Under the pieces are notes generated by a model, which saw only the letters and a program-made list of their open reading frames with translations, was not told the DNA's origin and made no database searches. From Thalassovita autumnalis (GTDB lineage Bacteria > Pseudomonadota > Alphaproteobacteria > Rhodobacterales > Rhodobacteraceae), in NCBI RefSeq assembly GCF_001458255.1, contig NZ_CYSB01000005.1:1-64000 (forward strand): a DNA stretch of 64,000 nucleotides, read 5' to 3'. Both the position numbers and the translations under genes were made by a program. Numbering within the stretch: the first letter of the stretch is position 1; the number at the start of each line of letters is the position of its first letter. Positions 33,756 to 45,706 of this stretch are shown piece after piece.

Positions 33756-34654
33756 GCAGGTGCCCCTTGGCGCGGCTGGCGGCGCGCCCAGAAGAAGATC
33801 GCAAGACCGATCAGCAGCATAGGAAGTGACAAAATTTGTCCCATTGTCACCCCTGCTTGTCCCATCTGGATCACATAGCCCATCGGATTGTCGAGGGTGA
33901 TGAACTGATCGTCGGCCTGACGGAAGAACTCGACAATAAACCGCGACAGCCCGTAGCCGGCGACAAACAGGCCCATCAATTGGCCGGGCACCTTCAGCCC
34001 GTCGCGGCGGAAGGCCAGTACCAGCAGCAACGCGCCAAGGAGCAGCCCTTCAAGCGCCGCCTCATAAAGCTGCGAGGGATGGCGGGCGCAAAGCCCGATC
34101 ACCCCTTCGCAGGTCTGCGCAGAGGGGCCGGGAAAGGCCACGCCCCAGGGCACATCGGTTGGGCGGCCCCAAAGTTCACCGTTGATAAAATTCGCAACCC
34201 GCCCCAGCAGCAGGCCAGTCGGTACAGCCAACGCCAGACTGTCACCCAGGCTCAGCCGGTTGACGCCCTGCCGTCCGGCCCAGATCCAGGCGGCCACAAC
34301 CACCCCAAGGAACCCGCCGTGGAAGGCCATACCGCCCTGCCAGACCATCAGGATCTCACTGGGATTGTCGAGGTAATAGGCGGGTTTGTAAAACAGCACA
34401 TAGCCCAGCCGGCCACCCAGAATGACGCCCAGGATGATCCAGGTCAGCAGATCCTCCACCTGTTCTTTGCTCATCGGGGCCGTGTCACCGGGCCAGAGCT
34501 GCGGGCGTGATGCCGCCATGACGATCAGCCGCCAGCCAATCAGGATGCCCCCGATATAGGCCAGCGCATACCAGCGCAGCGCAAAGGTGATGCCAAAGAG
34601 CGAGATCGAGAAGATCTCGGGCGAAATATCGGGAAAGGGGATCATAGCCTGCAT
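33752..34654 (-). CDS. lgt: Prolipoprotein diacylglyceryl transferase
   Basis: A 300-residue inner-membrane enzyme that attaches diacylglycerol to the lipobox cysteine of prolipoproteins. It has about seven spans, with the signature [16 protein letters not shown] (one residue off the usual GRxGNF) and MAFHGGFLG carrying the essential histidine. The start is ATG 34654 or, nine bases later, ATG 34645; AGAGA is upstream. First gene of the lgt-midA-pgeF operon. A lipoprotein substrate in this window is the M48 peptidase at 58585. Confidence 0.95.
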   Translation of the reverse strand: MQAMIPFPDISPEIFSISLFGITFALRWYALAYIGGILIGWRLIVMAASRPQLWPGDTAPMSKEQVEDLLTWIILGVILGGRLGYVLFYKPAYYLDNPSEILMVWQGGMAFHGGFLGVVVAAWIWAGRQGVNRLSLGDSLALAVPTGLLLGRVANFINGELWGRPTDVPWGVAFPGPSAQTCEGVIGLCARHPSQLYEAALEGLLLGALLLVLAFRRDGLKVPGQLMGLFVAGYGLSRFIVEFFRQADDQFITLDNPMGYVIQMGQAGVTMGQILSLPMLLIGLAIFFWARRQPRQGAPA

Positions 34655-34751
34655 ATGCGTCTCTGTGCCTCTGGCTTTGGGGTGAAGTCAACCTTGTGAC
34701 TTTTGTCGTTCCACCCCATATAGGGATCAAATTGCAACGCTGGAGAGCCTC

Positions 34752-34994
34752 ATGCAGACCCGCAACAAGTTTCTCGATGATATGTCGCAGCTGATGACCA
34801 ACGCCATGGGCGTGGCACAGGGCGCCAAAGACGAAGCGGAAAACGCGATGAAAAGCGTGATGGACCGCTGGTTGGCCGATCGTGACTTTGTCACCCGCGA
34901 AGAGTTCGACGCCGTGCGCGCGATGGCCCAGAAGGCCCGCGAAGAAAACGAAGCGCTGAAAGCGCGCCTTGATGCGCTGGAAGCGGATAAGTGA
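34752..34994 (+). CDS. UbiK/BMFP-family accessory factor
   Basis: An 80-residue helical protein. Residues 1-45 (FLDDMSQLMTNAMGVAQGAKDEAENAM) are amphipathic and residues 45-80 form a coiled coil (FVTREEFDAVRAMAQKAREEN). This is the BMFP/UbiK layout, a trimeric lipid-binding factor involved in ubiquinone synthesis. ATG 34752 follows GGAGAG. It diverges from lgt and is followed by a short hairpin (GGCCCCA/TGGGGCC, 35002-35022). Confidence 0.88.
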   Translation: MQTRNKFLDDMSQLMTNAMGVAQGAKDEAENAMKSVMDRWLADRDFVTREEFDAVRAMAQKAREENEALKARLDALEADK

Positions 34995-35348
34995 TCGGTT
35001 CGGCCCCACAGTAGCTGGGGCCATCTGACTACGTCATCGGCGCAAATCAGCCTAAGACTTTGGCAGGCGGTCCCGGATGCGGGGGCGCCTTTCTTTTTGG
35101 GGCGAAGCTGTATTCTGCCTAGAGATACCCACAGCTTTTCGCGTCTCGATTCATTTCATCCACAAGTTATTGAGGTTATCCCCAAAGATAGGGGTTTACA
35201 GGATTCAGCGCCGCAGGCACCATATCTTGTAAGGTCTGGGGGAAATTCACCGACCGTTAGAGCAGGCAACAAACCATAGAGGCGCTGCCAAGCCTCCCAG
35301 GGAAACACCTGAAAATGGGTTGCCGAGGCAAGAGCATGAGGTGGCAAG
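34995..35348. other. 354-base gap with terminator and DnaA-box-like motifs
   Basis: No gene is supported here. The first part holds a hairpin (35002-35022) after the UbiK-like gene. Bases 35125-35184 contain three same-strand sequences close to the DnaA box TTATCCACA: ATACCCACA (35125), TCATCCACA (35156) and TTATCCCCA (35176), two of them one mismatch away. The rest looks like the promoter and leader for the YbjN-like gene. I do not claim a replication origin. Confidence 0.4.
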
Positions 35349-35849
35349 ATGGCTTTGACTGAAGAGTATATGGCGGGTGATCTGCATCCGATCGATCTGG
35401 TCGAATATATCGCTGAACATCACAAATGGGATTTTGACCGTATCGCCGAAGACCAGATCGCCATGGCGGTCGAGGGGCAGTGGCGGACCTATACGCTGAC
35501 ACTGGCCTGGTCCGAACACGAAGAGGCGCTGCGGCTGATCTGCACCTTTGAGCTGGAACCGCCCAAGGATCGGCTGCCGGCGGTGTATGAGATGCTCAAC
35601 ACCGTGAATGACCAATGCTGGAGCGGCAGCTTCACCTTCTGGGAAAAGCAGAACCTGATGGTGTTCCGCTATGGTCTGCTGCTGGCTGGCGGTCAGGACG
35701 CCTGCGCGGAACAGGTGGATATGATGATCGGCGCGGCTGTGGCCAACGCTGAACGCTACTATCCGGCCCTTCAACTGGTGATATGGGGCGACCGTTCGCC
35801 GAAAGAGGCGATCCAAGTCGCCATTGCAGAGGCTTACGGACGCGCGTAA
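35349..35849 (+). CDS. YbjN-domain protein
   Basis: A 166-residue soluble protein with the YbjN fold pattern (HPIDLVEYIAEHHKWDFDRI, then AWSEHEEALRLICTFELEPP and SGSFTFWEKQNLMVFRYGLLL, in pieces). The fold resembles type III secretion chaperones; the function in alphaproteobacteria is not established. It is first in a run with proC, csaA and a hydroxyacid dehydrogenase, starting 41 bases before proC, so it may be co-transcribed with them. Confidence 0.85.
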   Translation: MALTEEYMAGDLHPIDLVEYIAEHHKWDFDRIAEDQIAMAVEGQWRTYTLTLAWSEHEEALRLICTFELEPPKDRLPAVYEMLNTVNDQCWSGSFTFWEKQNLMVFRYGLLLAGGQDACAEQVDMMIGAAVANAERYYPALQLVIWGDRSPKEAIQVAIAEAYGRA

Positions 35850-35890
35850 CACTCCGCCCCAAAGGGTTTAAGATACCGGGAGGGGCAATC

Positions 35891-36706
35891 ATGGACATGC
35901 AACATGTGGCCAGCAAAGGGCTGGTGCTACTGGGCTGTGGCAAGATGGGATCGGCCATGCTGGAGGGCTGGCTGAACGACGGTCTGCCTGCGGGTTCGGT
36001 CTATGTGCTGGATCCCTATCCGTCTGACTGGCTGAAGGGCACGGGAGTGCACATCAACACCGACCTGCCTACCGACCCGGCGATTGTGTTGGTGGCGGTG
36101 AAACCGCAGATGATGGGCGAAGCCCTGCCGACTCTGGTGGCGAAGGGCAATGGTGAGGCGGTATTTGTCTCGGTCGCGGCGGGCACCCCGATCGCTCAGT
36201 TTGAGGCCGTGCTGGGTGGGCAAACCCCAATTGTGCGGGCGATGCCCAACACCCCGGCCGCCATCGGCCGCGGCATCACCGCCATCATCGGCAACACCCA
36301 TGTCAGCGCCGCCGCGCTGGATCTGGCCGAGGCGCTGTTGCAGGCGGTGGGTCAGGTGGTGCGTCTGGAAACAGAAGATCAGATTGATGCGGTGACCGGC
36401 GTCTCTGGCTCGGGACCCGCTTATGTTTTCCACCTGATTGAGACGCTGGCCAAGGCCGGTGAAGCACAGGGTCTGTCGCCGGAACTGTCGATGCAGCTGG
36501 CCAAGGCCACTGTTGGCGGCGCGGGCGCATTGGCTGAGGCCGCGGCAGAGGATCCGGCGCAGTTGCGGGTGAATGTGACCAGCCCCAATGGCACCACCCA
36601 GGCTGCGCTGGAGGTGCTGATGGATGAACAGTCAGGTTTCCCCACATTATTGAACAAGGCCGTGGATGCGGCCGTCAAACGCTCAAAGGAGCTGGCCCGT
36701 GGCTGA
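35891..36706 (+). CDS. proC: Pyrroline-5-carboxylate reductase
   Basis: A 271-residue enzyme for the last step of proline synthesis, reducing pyrroline-5-carboxylate with NAD(P)H. The N-terminal LVLLGCGKMGSAMLEGW carries the nucleotide loop. VRAMPNTPAAIGRGIT and the C-terminal DAVTGVSGSGPAYVFHLIE are the P5CR signatures. ATG 35891 follows GGGAGGGG; longer in-frame starts extend into ybjN without support. Its end overlaps csaA by 8 bases. Confidence 0.96.
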   Translation: MDMQHVASKGLVLLGCGKMGSAMLEGWLNDGLPAGSVYVLDPYPSDWLKGTGVHINTDLPTDPAIVLVAVKPQMMGEALPTLVAKGNGEAVFVSVAAGTPIAQFEAVLGGQTPIVRAMPNTPAAIGRGITAIIGNTHVSAAALDLAEALLQAVGQVVRLETEDQIDAVTGVSGSGPAYVFHLIETLAKAGEAQGLSPELSMQLAKATVGGAGALAEAAAEDPAQLRVNVTSPNGTTQAALEVLMDEQSGFPTLLNKAVDAAVKRSKELARG

Positions 36707-37040
36707 TGAGTTGAGTTTTGATGATTTCCTGAAGGTGGATATCCGCGCCGGTAAAGTGGTGCGTGCAGAACCCTATCCGGAGGCGCGCAAACCGGCGATC
36801 AAGATGTGGATCGATTTCGGCCCTGAACTGGGGGAGAAGAAGACCTCGGCCCAGGTGACGGCGCATTACACGCCCGAGGCGCTGATCGGCAAACAGGTCA
36901 TGGCCGTGGTGAACTTCCCGCCGCGCCAGATCGGCCGCTTCATGTCTGAGGTGCTGGTGCTGGGTGTTTCGGACGCAGAGGGCGGCATTGTGCTCTTGTC
37001 GCCGGACCAAGAGGTTCCTTTGGGCGGGAGGATGCACTGA
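36699..37040 (+). CDS. csaA: CsaA-type tRNA-binding domain protein
   Basis: A 113-residue protein made of one OB-fold tRNA-binding domain (FLKVDIRAGKVVRAEPYPEARKP at the start, then VVNFPPRQIGRFMSEVLVLG, in pieces). CsaA is described as a chaperone-like or export-assisting protein in Bacillus. The start is GTG 36699 behind AAAGGAG, overlapping the proC stop by 8 bases. The stop overlaps the next gene's ATG by one base. Tight coupling suggests one operon. Confidence 0.9.
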   Translation: MADELSFDDFLKVDIRAGKVVRAEPYPEARKPAIKMWIDFGPELGEKKTSAQVTAHYTPEALIGKQVMAVVNFPPRQIGRFMSEVLVLGVSDAEGGIVLLSPDQEVPLGGRMH

Positions 37041-38005
37041 TGGCGCGGTCCGGAACCCCACGGGTGTTGATTTCACGCCCCTTGCCCGACGCGGTTGCGC
37101 AACGGGCTGAGACGCTGTTTGACGTGGAATGGCGTGACAGCAACCTGCCGATGAGTGAGGCCGAAATGCGCTCCGCGTTGGCGCTTTATGATGGGATGAT
37201 GCCGACGCTGGGCGATAAATTTTCGGATAAGATCTTTGCCGATTTTGGTCGCCCGCGCTGCCGGATCCTGGCCAATTTCGGGGTCGGCTATAATCACATC
37301 GATGTTGAGGCCGCGCGCGGCCATGGTGTGACCGTGACCAATACCCCCGGTGCGGTGACCGATGCCACCGCCGATACCGCGATGACGCTGTTGCTGATGA
37401 GCGCGCGCCGGGCAGGCGAAGGGGAACGGCTGGTGCGGTCCGGGCAATGGCAGGGCTGGCATCCGACGCAGATGCTGGGGCTGCATGTTTCGGGCAAGAC
37501 GGTTGGCATCGTTGGCATGGGCCGGATCGGTCAGGCCATCGCGCGGCGCTGTCATTTTGGTTTTGGCATGAAGGTGCTTTACGCCAATCGATCCGCCAAG
37601 CAGATGGATTTTGAGGCCGAACAGGTGTCCATGTTGGATCTGGCAGCGCGCGCCGATGTGGTTGTGGTTGCAGTGCCCGGCAGCGCCGAGACCTACCACC
37701 TGATCGATGACGCCTTCTTTGCCGCGATGCAAAGCCACGCCCATTTCATCAACATCGCCCGTGGCGATGTGGTGAAAGAGGCCGCGCTGATCAACGCCCT
37801 TGAACAGGGGCAGATCGGTGGCGCGGGTCTGGACGTTTATGAGTTTGAGCCCGAGGTGCCTGAAGCCCTGCGCCGGATGGACAATGTCACGCTGCTGCCG
37901 CATCTGGGCACGGCGGCGCTGGATGTGCGCACGGACATGGGGATGCTGGTGCTCGACAACCTCGAAGCCTTCTTCAAGGGTGAGACGCCGCCAAACGCGC
38001 TTTGA
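37040..38005 (+). CDS. D-2-hydroxyacid dehydrogenase (glyoxylate/hydroxypyruvate reductase type)
   Basis: A 321-residue NAD(P)-dependent oxidoreductase. The Rossmann motif GIVGMGRIGQAIARR is near residue 155, with VNTPG-like TNTPGAVTDATAD near residue 94, catalytic Arg in INIARGDVVKE near residue 237, Glu in YEFEPEVP, and His in LLPHLGTAA. The subgroup with this spacing includes glyoxylate reductase and D-glycerate dehydrogenase; the exact substrate is uncertain. It overlaps csaA by one base (TGATG). Confidence 0.9.
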   Translation: MARSGTPRVLISRPLPDAVAQRAETLFDVEWRDSNLPMSEAEMRSALALYDGMMPTLGDKFSDKIFADFGRPRCRILANFGVGYNHIDVEAARGHGVTVTNTPGAVTDATADTAMTLLLMSARRAGEGERLVRSGQWQGWHPTQMLGLHVSGKTVGIVGMGRIGQAIARRCHFGFGMKVLYANRSAKQMDFEAEQVSMLDLAARADVVVVAVPGSAETYHLIDDAFFAAMQSHAHFINIARGDVVKEAALINALEQGQIGGAGLDVYEFEPEVPEALRRMDNVTLLPHLGTAALDVRTDMGMLVLDNLEAFFKGETPPNAL

Positions 38006-38126
38006 CCTTTGGCAACCGCGGAATCGGTGGATTTGCTGCCGATTTCGCTGACACTGCCCTAGCGGTAACTCTTGACCATTTGGTCCCCCTCGGGTGATCT
38101 GGTAGCCAGATTTTCCGGGGGTTCCC

Positions 38127-39248
38127 ATGTATACGCCAGCCATCACCGGGAGCGGGGTCTTCACCCCCTCCAATGTCATCACCAACGACGAACTTGTTGA
38201 GAGCTTCAACGCCTATGTTGACCTCTACAACGCAGAGAACGCCGAGGCGATCGCCGCCGGTGAGGTTGCGGCGAAGGAACACTCCTCGGCCGAGTTCATC
38301 TTCAAGGCCTCCGGCATTGAGCAGCGCTATGTGCTGGACAAGGAAGGTGTGCTGGATCCGAAACGGATGTATCCGCATTTCCGCCAGCGCTCGGATGATG
38401 AACCCGGCATCATGACCGAGATTGCACTGGACGCCTGCCAGAAAGCGCTGGCCGCTGCCGGGCGCACTGGTGAAGAGGTTGATCTGGTGATCTGTGCTGC
38501 CTCGAACATGGAACGGGCCTACCCCGCCGTGGCGATTGAAATCCAACAAGCGCTGGGCGCGGGTGGTTTTGGTTTTGACATGAACGTGGCCTGTTCTTCG
38601 GCCACCTTCGGCATTCAGGCGGCGGCGGATATGGTGCGCTCGGGCTCGATCCGCTGCGCGATTGTGGTGAACCCTGAGATCACCTCGGGCCATTTGGAAT
38701 GGCGCGACCGCGATTGCCACTTCATCTTTGGTGATGTGGCCACTGCGGTGGTGATTGAACGGGCTGAGGATGCCAAGGGCGATCATTTCATCGTGCATTC
38801 GACCCGCTGCGCCACGCAGTTTTCCAACAACATCCGCAACAACAACGGTTTCCTGCGCCGCACCCGCCCCGATGGCGTAGCGGACCGCCGGGACATGCAG
38901 TTCATGCAGAACGGCCGTAAGGTGTTCAAAGAGGTGGTGCCAATGGTGTCGGCCCATATTCTGGCGCATATGGAGGAAGAGGGCCGGTCTGCGGATCAGC
39001 TGTCCCGGATGTGGCTGCATCAGGCCAACAAGGGCATGAATGATTTCATCGGCAAGAAGGTTCTGGGCCGGGTGCCGGAAAAAGGCGAGCAGCCCAACAT
39101 CCTGCAGGACTACGCCAATACCTCCTCCGCCGGGTCGATCATTGCGTTCTCCAAATACTCCGACGATATGGCAAAGGGCGATATCGGGCTGATCTGCTCC
39201 TTCGGGGCGGGCTATTCGGTCGGTTCGGTGATCGTTGAGAAGGCGTGA
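38127..39248 (+). CDS. Beta-ketoacyl-ACP synthase III-like condensing enzyme
   Basis: A 373-residue thiolase-fold enzyme. The KAS III triad is visible: Cys156 in NVACSSATFG, His298 in LHQANKGMNDF and Asn331 in YANTSSAG. It is about 50 residues longer than E. coli FabH (317), with an insertion in the first 90 residues. It could start fatty acid synthesis from acetyl-CoA, or serve another short-chain condensation. A G-rich stretch (CCGGGGGTTCCC) precedes the start. It is convergent with tdk, with a repeat element between them. Confidence 0.88.
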   Translation: MYTPAITGSGVFTPSNVITNDELVESFNAYVDLYNAENAEAIAAGEVAAKEHSSAEFIFKASGIEQRYVLDKEGVLDPKRMYPHFRQRSDDEPGIMTEIALDACQKALAAAGRTGEEVDLVICAASNMERAYPAVAIEIQQALGAGGFGFDMNVACSSATFGIQAAADMVRSGSIRCAIVVNPEITSGHLEWRDRDCHFIFGDVATAVVIERAEDAKGDHFIVHSTRCATQFSNNIRNNNGFLRRTRPDGVADRRDMQFMQNGRKVFKEVVPMVSAHILAHMEEEGRSADQLSRMWLHQANKGMNDFIGKKVLGRVPEKGEQPNILQDYANTSSAGSIIAFSKYSDDMAKGDIGLICSFGAGYSVGSVIVEKA

Positions 39249-39286
39249 GGGTAAAGGCCAATCTCGCTACGTCAAAGGAACCAGAA

Positions 39287-39333
39287 GCCAAATCTCTGAT
39301 TTGGCAGCGCCCGAACCGCCCCCACGGGGCGGA
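39287..39333. repeat. Two-hairpin intergenic repeat element, copy 1
   Basis: GCCAAATC-TCT-GATTTGGC (39287-39305) is followed by CAGCGCCCGAA and then CCGCCCC-CAC-GGGGCGG (39316-39332). A second element with the same two-stem plan, the same linker and the same CAC loop lies at 61637-61680. Both lie between convergent genes (this one between the KAS III-like gene and tdk). Confidence 0.65.
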
Positions 39334-39425
39334 CGCTTTGCTTCGCCCCTCGGTCCTGGCGCGTCAGGTTTGATTGGCTTACTGCGCCCACCCAGGGTCT
39401 GGCGCAGGACTCTATCTACGTGGCT

Positions 39426-40019
39426 TTATCCCGCCACTGGTTCACCCGACATGGCGGTGCGCCAGTGTTTGCGGCACAGGCTGACATAGGTCTCATTGCC
39501 GCCGATCTGGACCTGTGCCCCTTCTTTCAGCGCGATCCGGTCCGGGCCCATCCGCACCACCATCGTCGCCTTCTTGCCGCAGTGACAGATGGTGCGCACT
39601 TCGCGCATCTCATCAGCCAGCGCCAGCAATGCAGCAGAGCCGGGGAACAGCTCACCGCGGAAATCCACCCGCAGGCCATAGCACATCACCGGCACCTTCA
39701 GGTCGTCGACGACACGGGCCAGCTGCCAGACCTGCTCTTTCTCCAGAAACTGCGCCTCATCGATGAAGATACAGGCAACCCCGCCTTCGGCCAGCCGGGC
39801 CTCAACCTTAGCAAAGAGGTCTTCGCCGGGGGCAAAGGTGTCGGCGTCATCGCCAATACCGATGCGGCTGGCAATGCGGCCTTCGCCGGCGCGATTGTCA
39901 AACTGCGCGGTCATCAGATAGGTCTGCATGCCGCGTTCGCGGTAGTTGTAGGACGCCTGCAACAAGACTGTCGATTTACCGGCGTTCATGGTGGAGAAAT
40001 TGAAATAGAGCTTAGCCAT
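39426..40019 (-). CDS. tdk: Thymidine kinase
   Basis: A 197-residue type II thymidine kinase that phosphorylates thymidine to dTMP for DNA precursor salvage. It has the P-loop MNAGKST at residues 11-17, the Walker B DEAQF, and the zinc cysteines in CHCGKKA and SLCRKHW. ATG 40019 is chosen because the conserved protein starts there (MAKLYFNFST); longer in-frame extensions are not conserved. It is convergent with the KAS III-like gene. Confidence 0.95.
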   Translation of the reverse strand: MAKLYFNFSTMNAGKSTVLLQASYNYRERGMQTYLMTAQFDNRAGEGRIASRIGIGDDADTFAPGEDLFAKVEARLAEGGVACIFIDEAQFLEKEQVWQLARVVDDLKVPVMCYGLRVDFRGELFPGSAALLALADEMREVRTICHCGKKATMVVRMGPDRIALKEGAQVQIGGNETYVSLCRKHWRTAMSGEPVAG

Positions 40020-40390
40020 GCCCGCATCTATCGCTGCCCGGAGCGACAGTTTCAAGGCTGATCCTGCCGGGTTTTGAGTCATGCAGCAGATGGCGGCAAT
40101 AACGTGGCACGACAGACCCACATCACACAGGAAATTGGGGATATGGGTCTGTCCGATCAGGGGGAAGGCGAGGGCCTTCCGGGGATGTCCCTGATCGTGC
40201 CTTGTGTCACTCATCAACGCCCAACCCGGACGAGAGGAGGCGCTGCACTCATAAATTATGGGCTGTTCCGAGGGGTTGCCCGCGCGGCCACAAGGGGTGC
40301 CGCGTGGTTTTATAAATGACAAAAACACGACATCGCGCTAATGGGAAAGGCAGGGGCGATTTCCCCATTGGGGACAGATAAGGGTGAAGT
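40020..40390. other. 371-base gap upstream of tdk with a large hairpin
   Basis: No gene is supported here. Bases 40155-40196 form a two-part stem: GATCAGGG (40155) with CCCTGATC (40189), and inside it GGAAGGC (40163) with GCCTTCC (40174), leaving one asymmetric bulge. It could be a structured leader of tdk (minus strand), a small RNA, or a terminator. The rightmost bases hold the promoter and ribosome site of the CII-like gene. Confidence 0.4.
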
Positions 40391-40849
40391 ATGACTGTGG
40401 TTTCCGGCTATTTGAAGAAACACACTGAGGCGCTGGTGAAAGACGTAGGCATCGAAGCCGCTTGCCAGTTAACCGGCAAATCCAAGGCAACGCTGGGCCG
40501 CTATTACTCGGATCATGCGGAACACGCCGACCGGTTCATGCCTGTGGATGCTGTGGCTGCGTTGGAAGAAGCGGCGTCGTTTCCGCATGTGACCTCGGCC
40601 TTGGCGGACCTGAAAGGCATCACACTGTCGCTGAACGAAGAACGGCGCAATTCAGAAGGTTCAGGGGGTATAAATGCGGATGTGATTACCCTCAGCCAGC
40701 GCTTCGCCATGCTGATGGCTGAATATAACCAATCCATCGAAGACGGAGTGATCAGTATCAATGAAGCCAAACGCATGCTGCGCGAAACTCTGGCGCTGCA
40801 GCGGGTGTTGATTGAAATGAAACTGCACTTGGAAGAAGAGAGCGTATAG
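40391..40849 (+). CDS. Small HTH-like protein (phage CII-like), unknown
   Basis: A 152-residue soluble protein. Residues about 15-45 (VKDVGIEAACQLTGKSKATLGRYYSDH, in pieces) look like a helix-turn-helix of the kind seen in phage CII-like regulators, and residues 100-150 are helical (LMAEYNQSIEDGVISINEAKRM). I cannot name a family with confidence. The ribosome site AAGGGTGAAG precedes the ATG. The LuxR-type gene starts 4 bases after its stop, so they form one transcription unit. Confidence 0.65.
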   Translation: MTVVSGYLKKHTEALVKDVGIEAACQLTGKSKATLGRYYSDHAEHADRFMPVDAVAALEEAASFPHVTSALADLKGITLSLNEERRNSEGSGGINADVITLSQRFAMLMAEYNQSIEDGVISINEAKRMLRETLALQRVLIEMKLHLEEESV

Positions 40850-40853
40850 CCAT

Positions 40854-41729
40854 ATGACAGGAACCGTATCGCATACACCTCGGGCGTTGTTCGCTGCCGA
40901 ACAGCATACGCCTGAGCTGCTGCACCGGTTTCTGCGTGATCTGGAAGACTGCGACACGACCGAAGCGGTCTGGCTGCGGCTGGTTCAACTGGCCCGGTCA
41001 CTTGAACTGCCGTTTGTGGATTACAACGTCGCCAGTGCTGCGCCGACCTGGGACCATATGCTGTTTTCACGCACGTCCTACGATTCGCGCTGGCTGCATG
41101 AGGCAAACCAAGATCCCGAGGTGATGCGGTGGTCCTATTTTCAGGGGCACGCCAGACATCATCTGACCCCAATTCTGCTGGGGTTGGAGTTTGTGGAGGA
41201 AAACTTCCACCTGCCGGAGGTGCGGGTCAGTGTCCTGCGCGAAGCAGCGCGCCGTGGTCTGCGGTCAGGTTTTGCGGTGCCTCTGCGGGTGCATGCGCCA
41301 CCACAGGTGGGATTGATTGCGTTTCTAGGGGATCATTCCAGGCGGGATATGCTGGCCATCGTGAAAGCACATGGCTGGGTTCTGCATGTAGCTGCCCTGT
41401 CTGCGCATCAGCGCTACATGACGCACTTTGCCCGTGAGTTTTTTGTCCGCAACGACATCAGTGAAAAGCAGCGTGAGATGTTGGTATTGGTAGGCTTGGG
41501 ATATCAGGACAAGGTGATTGCCGAGAAGCTGGGCATCTCGGTTTCCGCATTGCGCCAGCGGATGCACAATCTGATGGCCAAGGCGGGGGCACATAACCGA
41601 GCCGAAATCGCGGCGCTGGCGATGAGCGCTGGGCTGTTGCCGGATCCGCAGCGGGCGCTTGACCCGGAATCAGAGAATACTTTGTTCCAAATGGATCGTA
41701 CGGATCTGGGGGACGATAGCCTGTCCTGA
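40854..41729 (+). CDS. LuxR-family transcriptional regulator
   Basis: A 291-residue protein. The N-terminal ~200 residues resemble an autoinducer-binding-like domain (HRFLRDLEDCDTTEAVWLRLVQLA, then GLRSGFAVPLRVHAPPQVGLIAFLGD, in pieces) and residues about 205-265 are a LuxR-type helix-turn-helix (ISEKQREMLVLVGLGYQDKVIAEKLG, SVSALRQRMHNLMAKAGAHNRAEIAALA, in pieces). No luxI-type synthase is in the window, so it would be an orphan receptor if it binds a signal. It sits 4 bases after the CII-like gene. Confidence 0.8.
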   Translation: MTGTVSHTPRALFAAEQHTPELLHRFLRDLEDCDTTEAVWLRLVQLARSLELPFVDYNVASAAPTWDHMLFSRTSYDSRWLHEANQDPEVMRWSYFQGHARHHLTPILLGLEFVEENFHLPEVRVSVLREAARRGLRSGFAVPLRVHAPPQVGLIAFLGDHSRRDMLAIVKAHGWVLHVAALSAHQRYMTHFAREFFVRNDISEKQREMLVLVGLGYQDKVIAEKLGISVSALRQRMHNLMAKAGAHNRAEIAALAMSAGLLPDPQRALDPESENTLFQMDRTDLGDDSLS

Positions 41730-42169
41730 GGGTGGTGCATCGGGCCATTGGAACCGGTGTTTTGCAGCGCCGTTCGAGGCAATCCAAAGACCCATCATTG
41801 CCGCACAATGAATAAGAGGCTCCCCGTGAAGGGAGCCCCTGAAGCAGTCTAAAATGACTTATGAAAAGCCGTATCGGGACGGGCCGACACCTATAGGTAC
41901 TTCTTGGTTTGGGCCTTGGGGCGGGCGTTGGGGATACCGCTACCGTGTTGCCCTACCCATAAGTATAGTGGGGGGCGCGTGACGTTGTCGTGACTGAATC
42001 TGCGAATTTTTCACAAATTAGACTGCTATTAGTTGCAGGTGAATACTTGAAACCTGCATGAAACAGCAGGTGAGTGCGTGTGCAGAGAGTGATTTATCTG
42101 TTAACGATTCTGTGAAACGCAAAAGCCCCCGCCAGATGGCAGGGGCTTTGTTTTGTGTCTGAAGTGGGT
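41730..42169. other. 440-base gap between luxR-like gene and carB
   Basis: No gene is supported. It begins with a hairpin (GGCTCCC/GGGAGCC, 41818-41837), probably the end of the luxR-like transcript. ACCTATAGGT (41889-41898) is a perfect palindrome. GTGAC occurs twice around 41980-41995. It ends with the carB terminator. An unannotated small RNA reading towards carB's terminator is possible but unsupported by a clear promoter. Confidence 0.4.
42122..42149. terminator. Bidirectional terminator after carB
   Basis: AAAGCCCCC and AGGGGCTTT close a hairpin whose inner part pairs GCC with GGC over a short loop. It lies 21 bases past the carB stop, with T-rich sequence on both sides. Confidence 0.8.
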
Positions 42170-45499
<3,330 letters not shown>

Positions 45500-45706
45500 G
45501 ACGGACCTCATAGTTTCGCGGGCAGCTGGACGCGGGGCAGGTGACTCGGCTCCGCGCAAATTGTCGTGGGTTATAGACATCGCGGGGCAAGGCGCAAGAG
45601 GGTTCGGAAAACTAGTGTAATGTGCCGCATCCGGGACCTGTCAAATCCTGCGTTTCACCCTATACACAGGGCGGGGAGGCCTTGAGGGGCAACGCGGGGA
45701 CGCGAC

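Noticed and set aside
35125-35184. Chromosomal replication origin
   Set aside because: Three DnaA-like motifs are not enough; there is no A/T-rich unwinding region and no origin-associated genes such as dnaA, parAB or hemE nearby.
40074-40319. An 81-codon plus-strand frame in the gap upstream of the CII-like gene
   Set aside because: No ribosome site, no recognisable pattern, and it contains the strong hairpin at 40155, which is better explained as structure.
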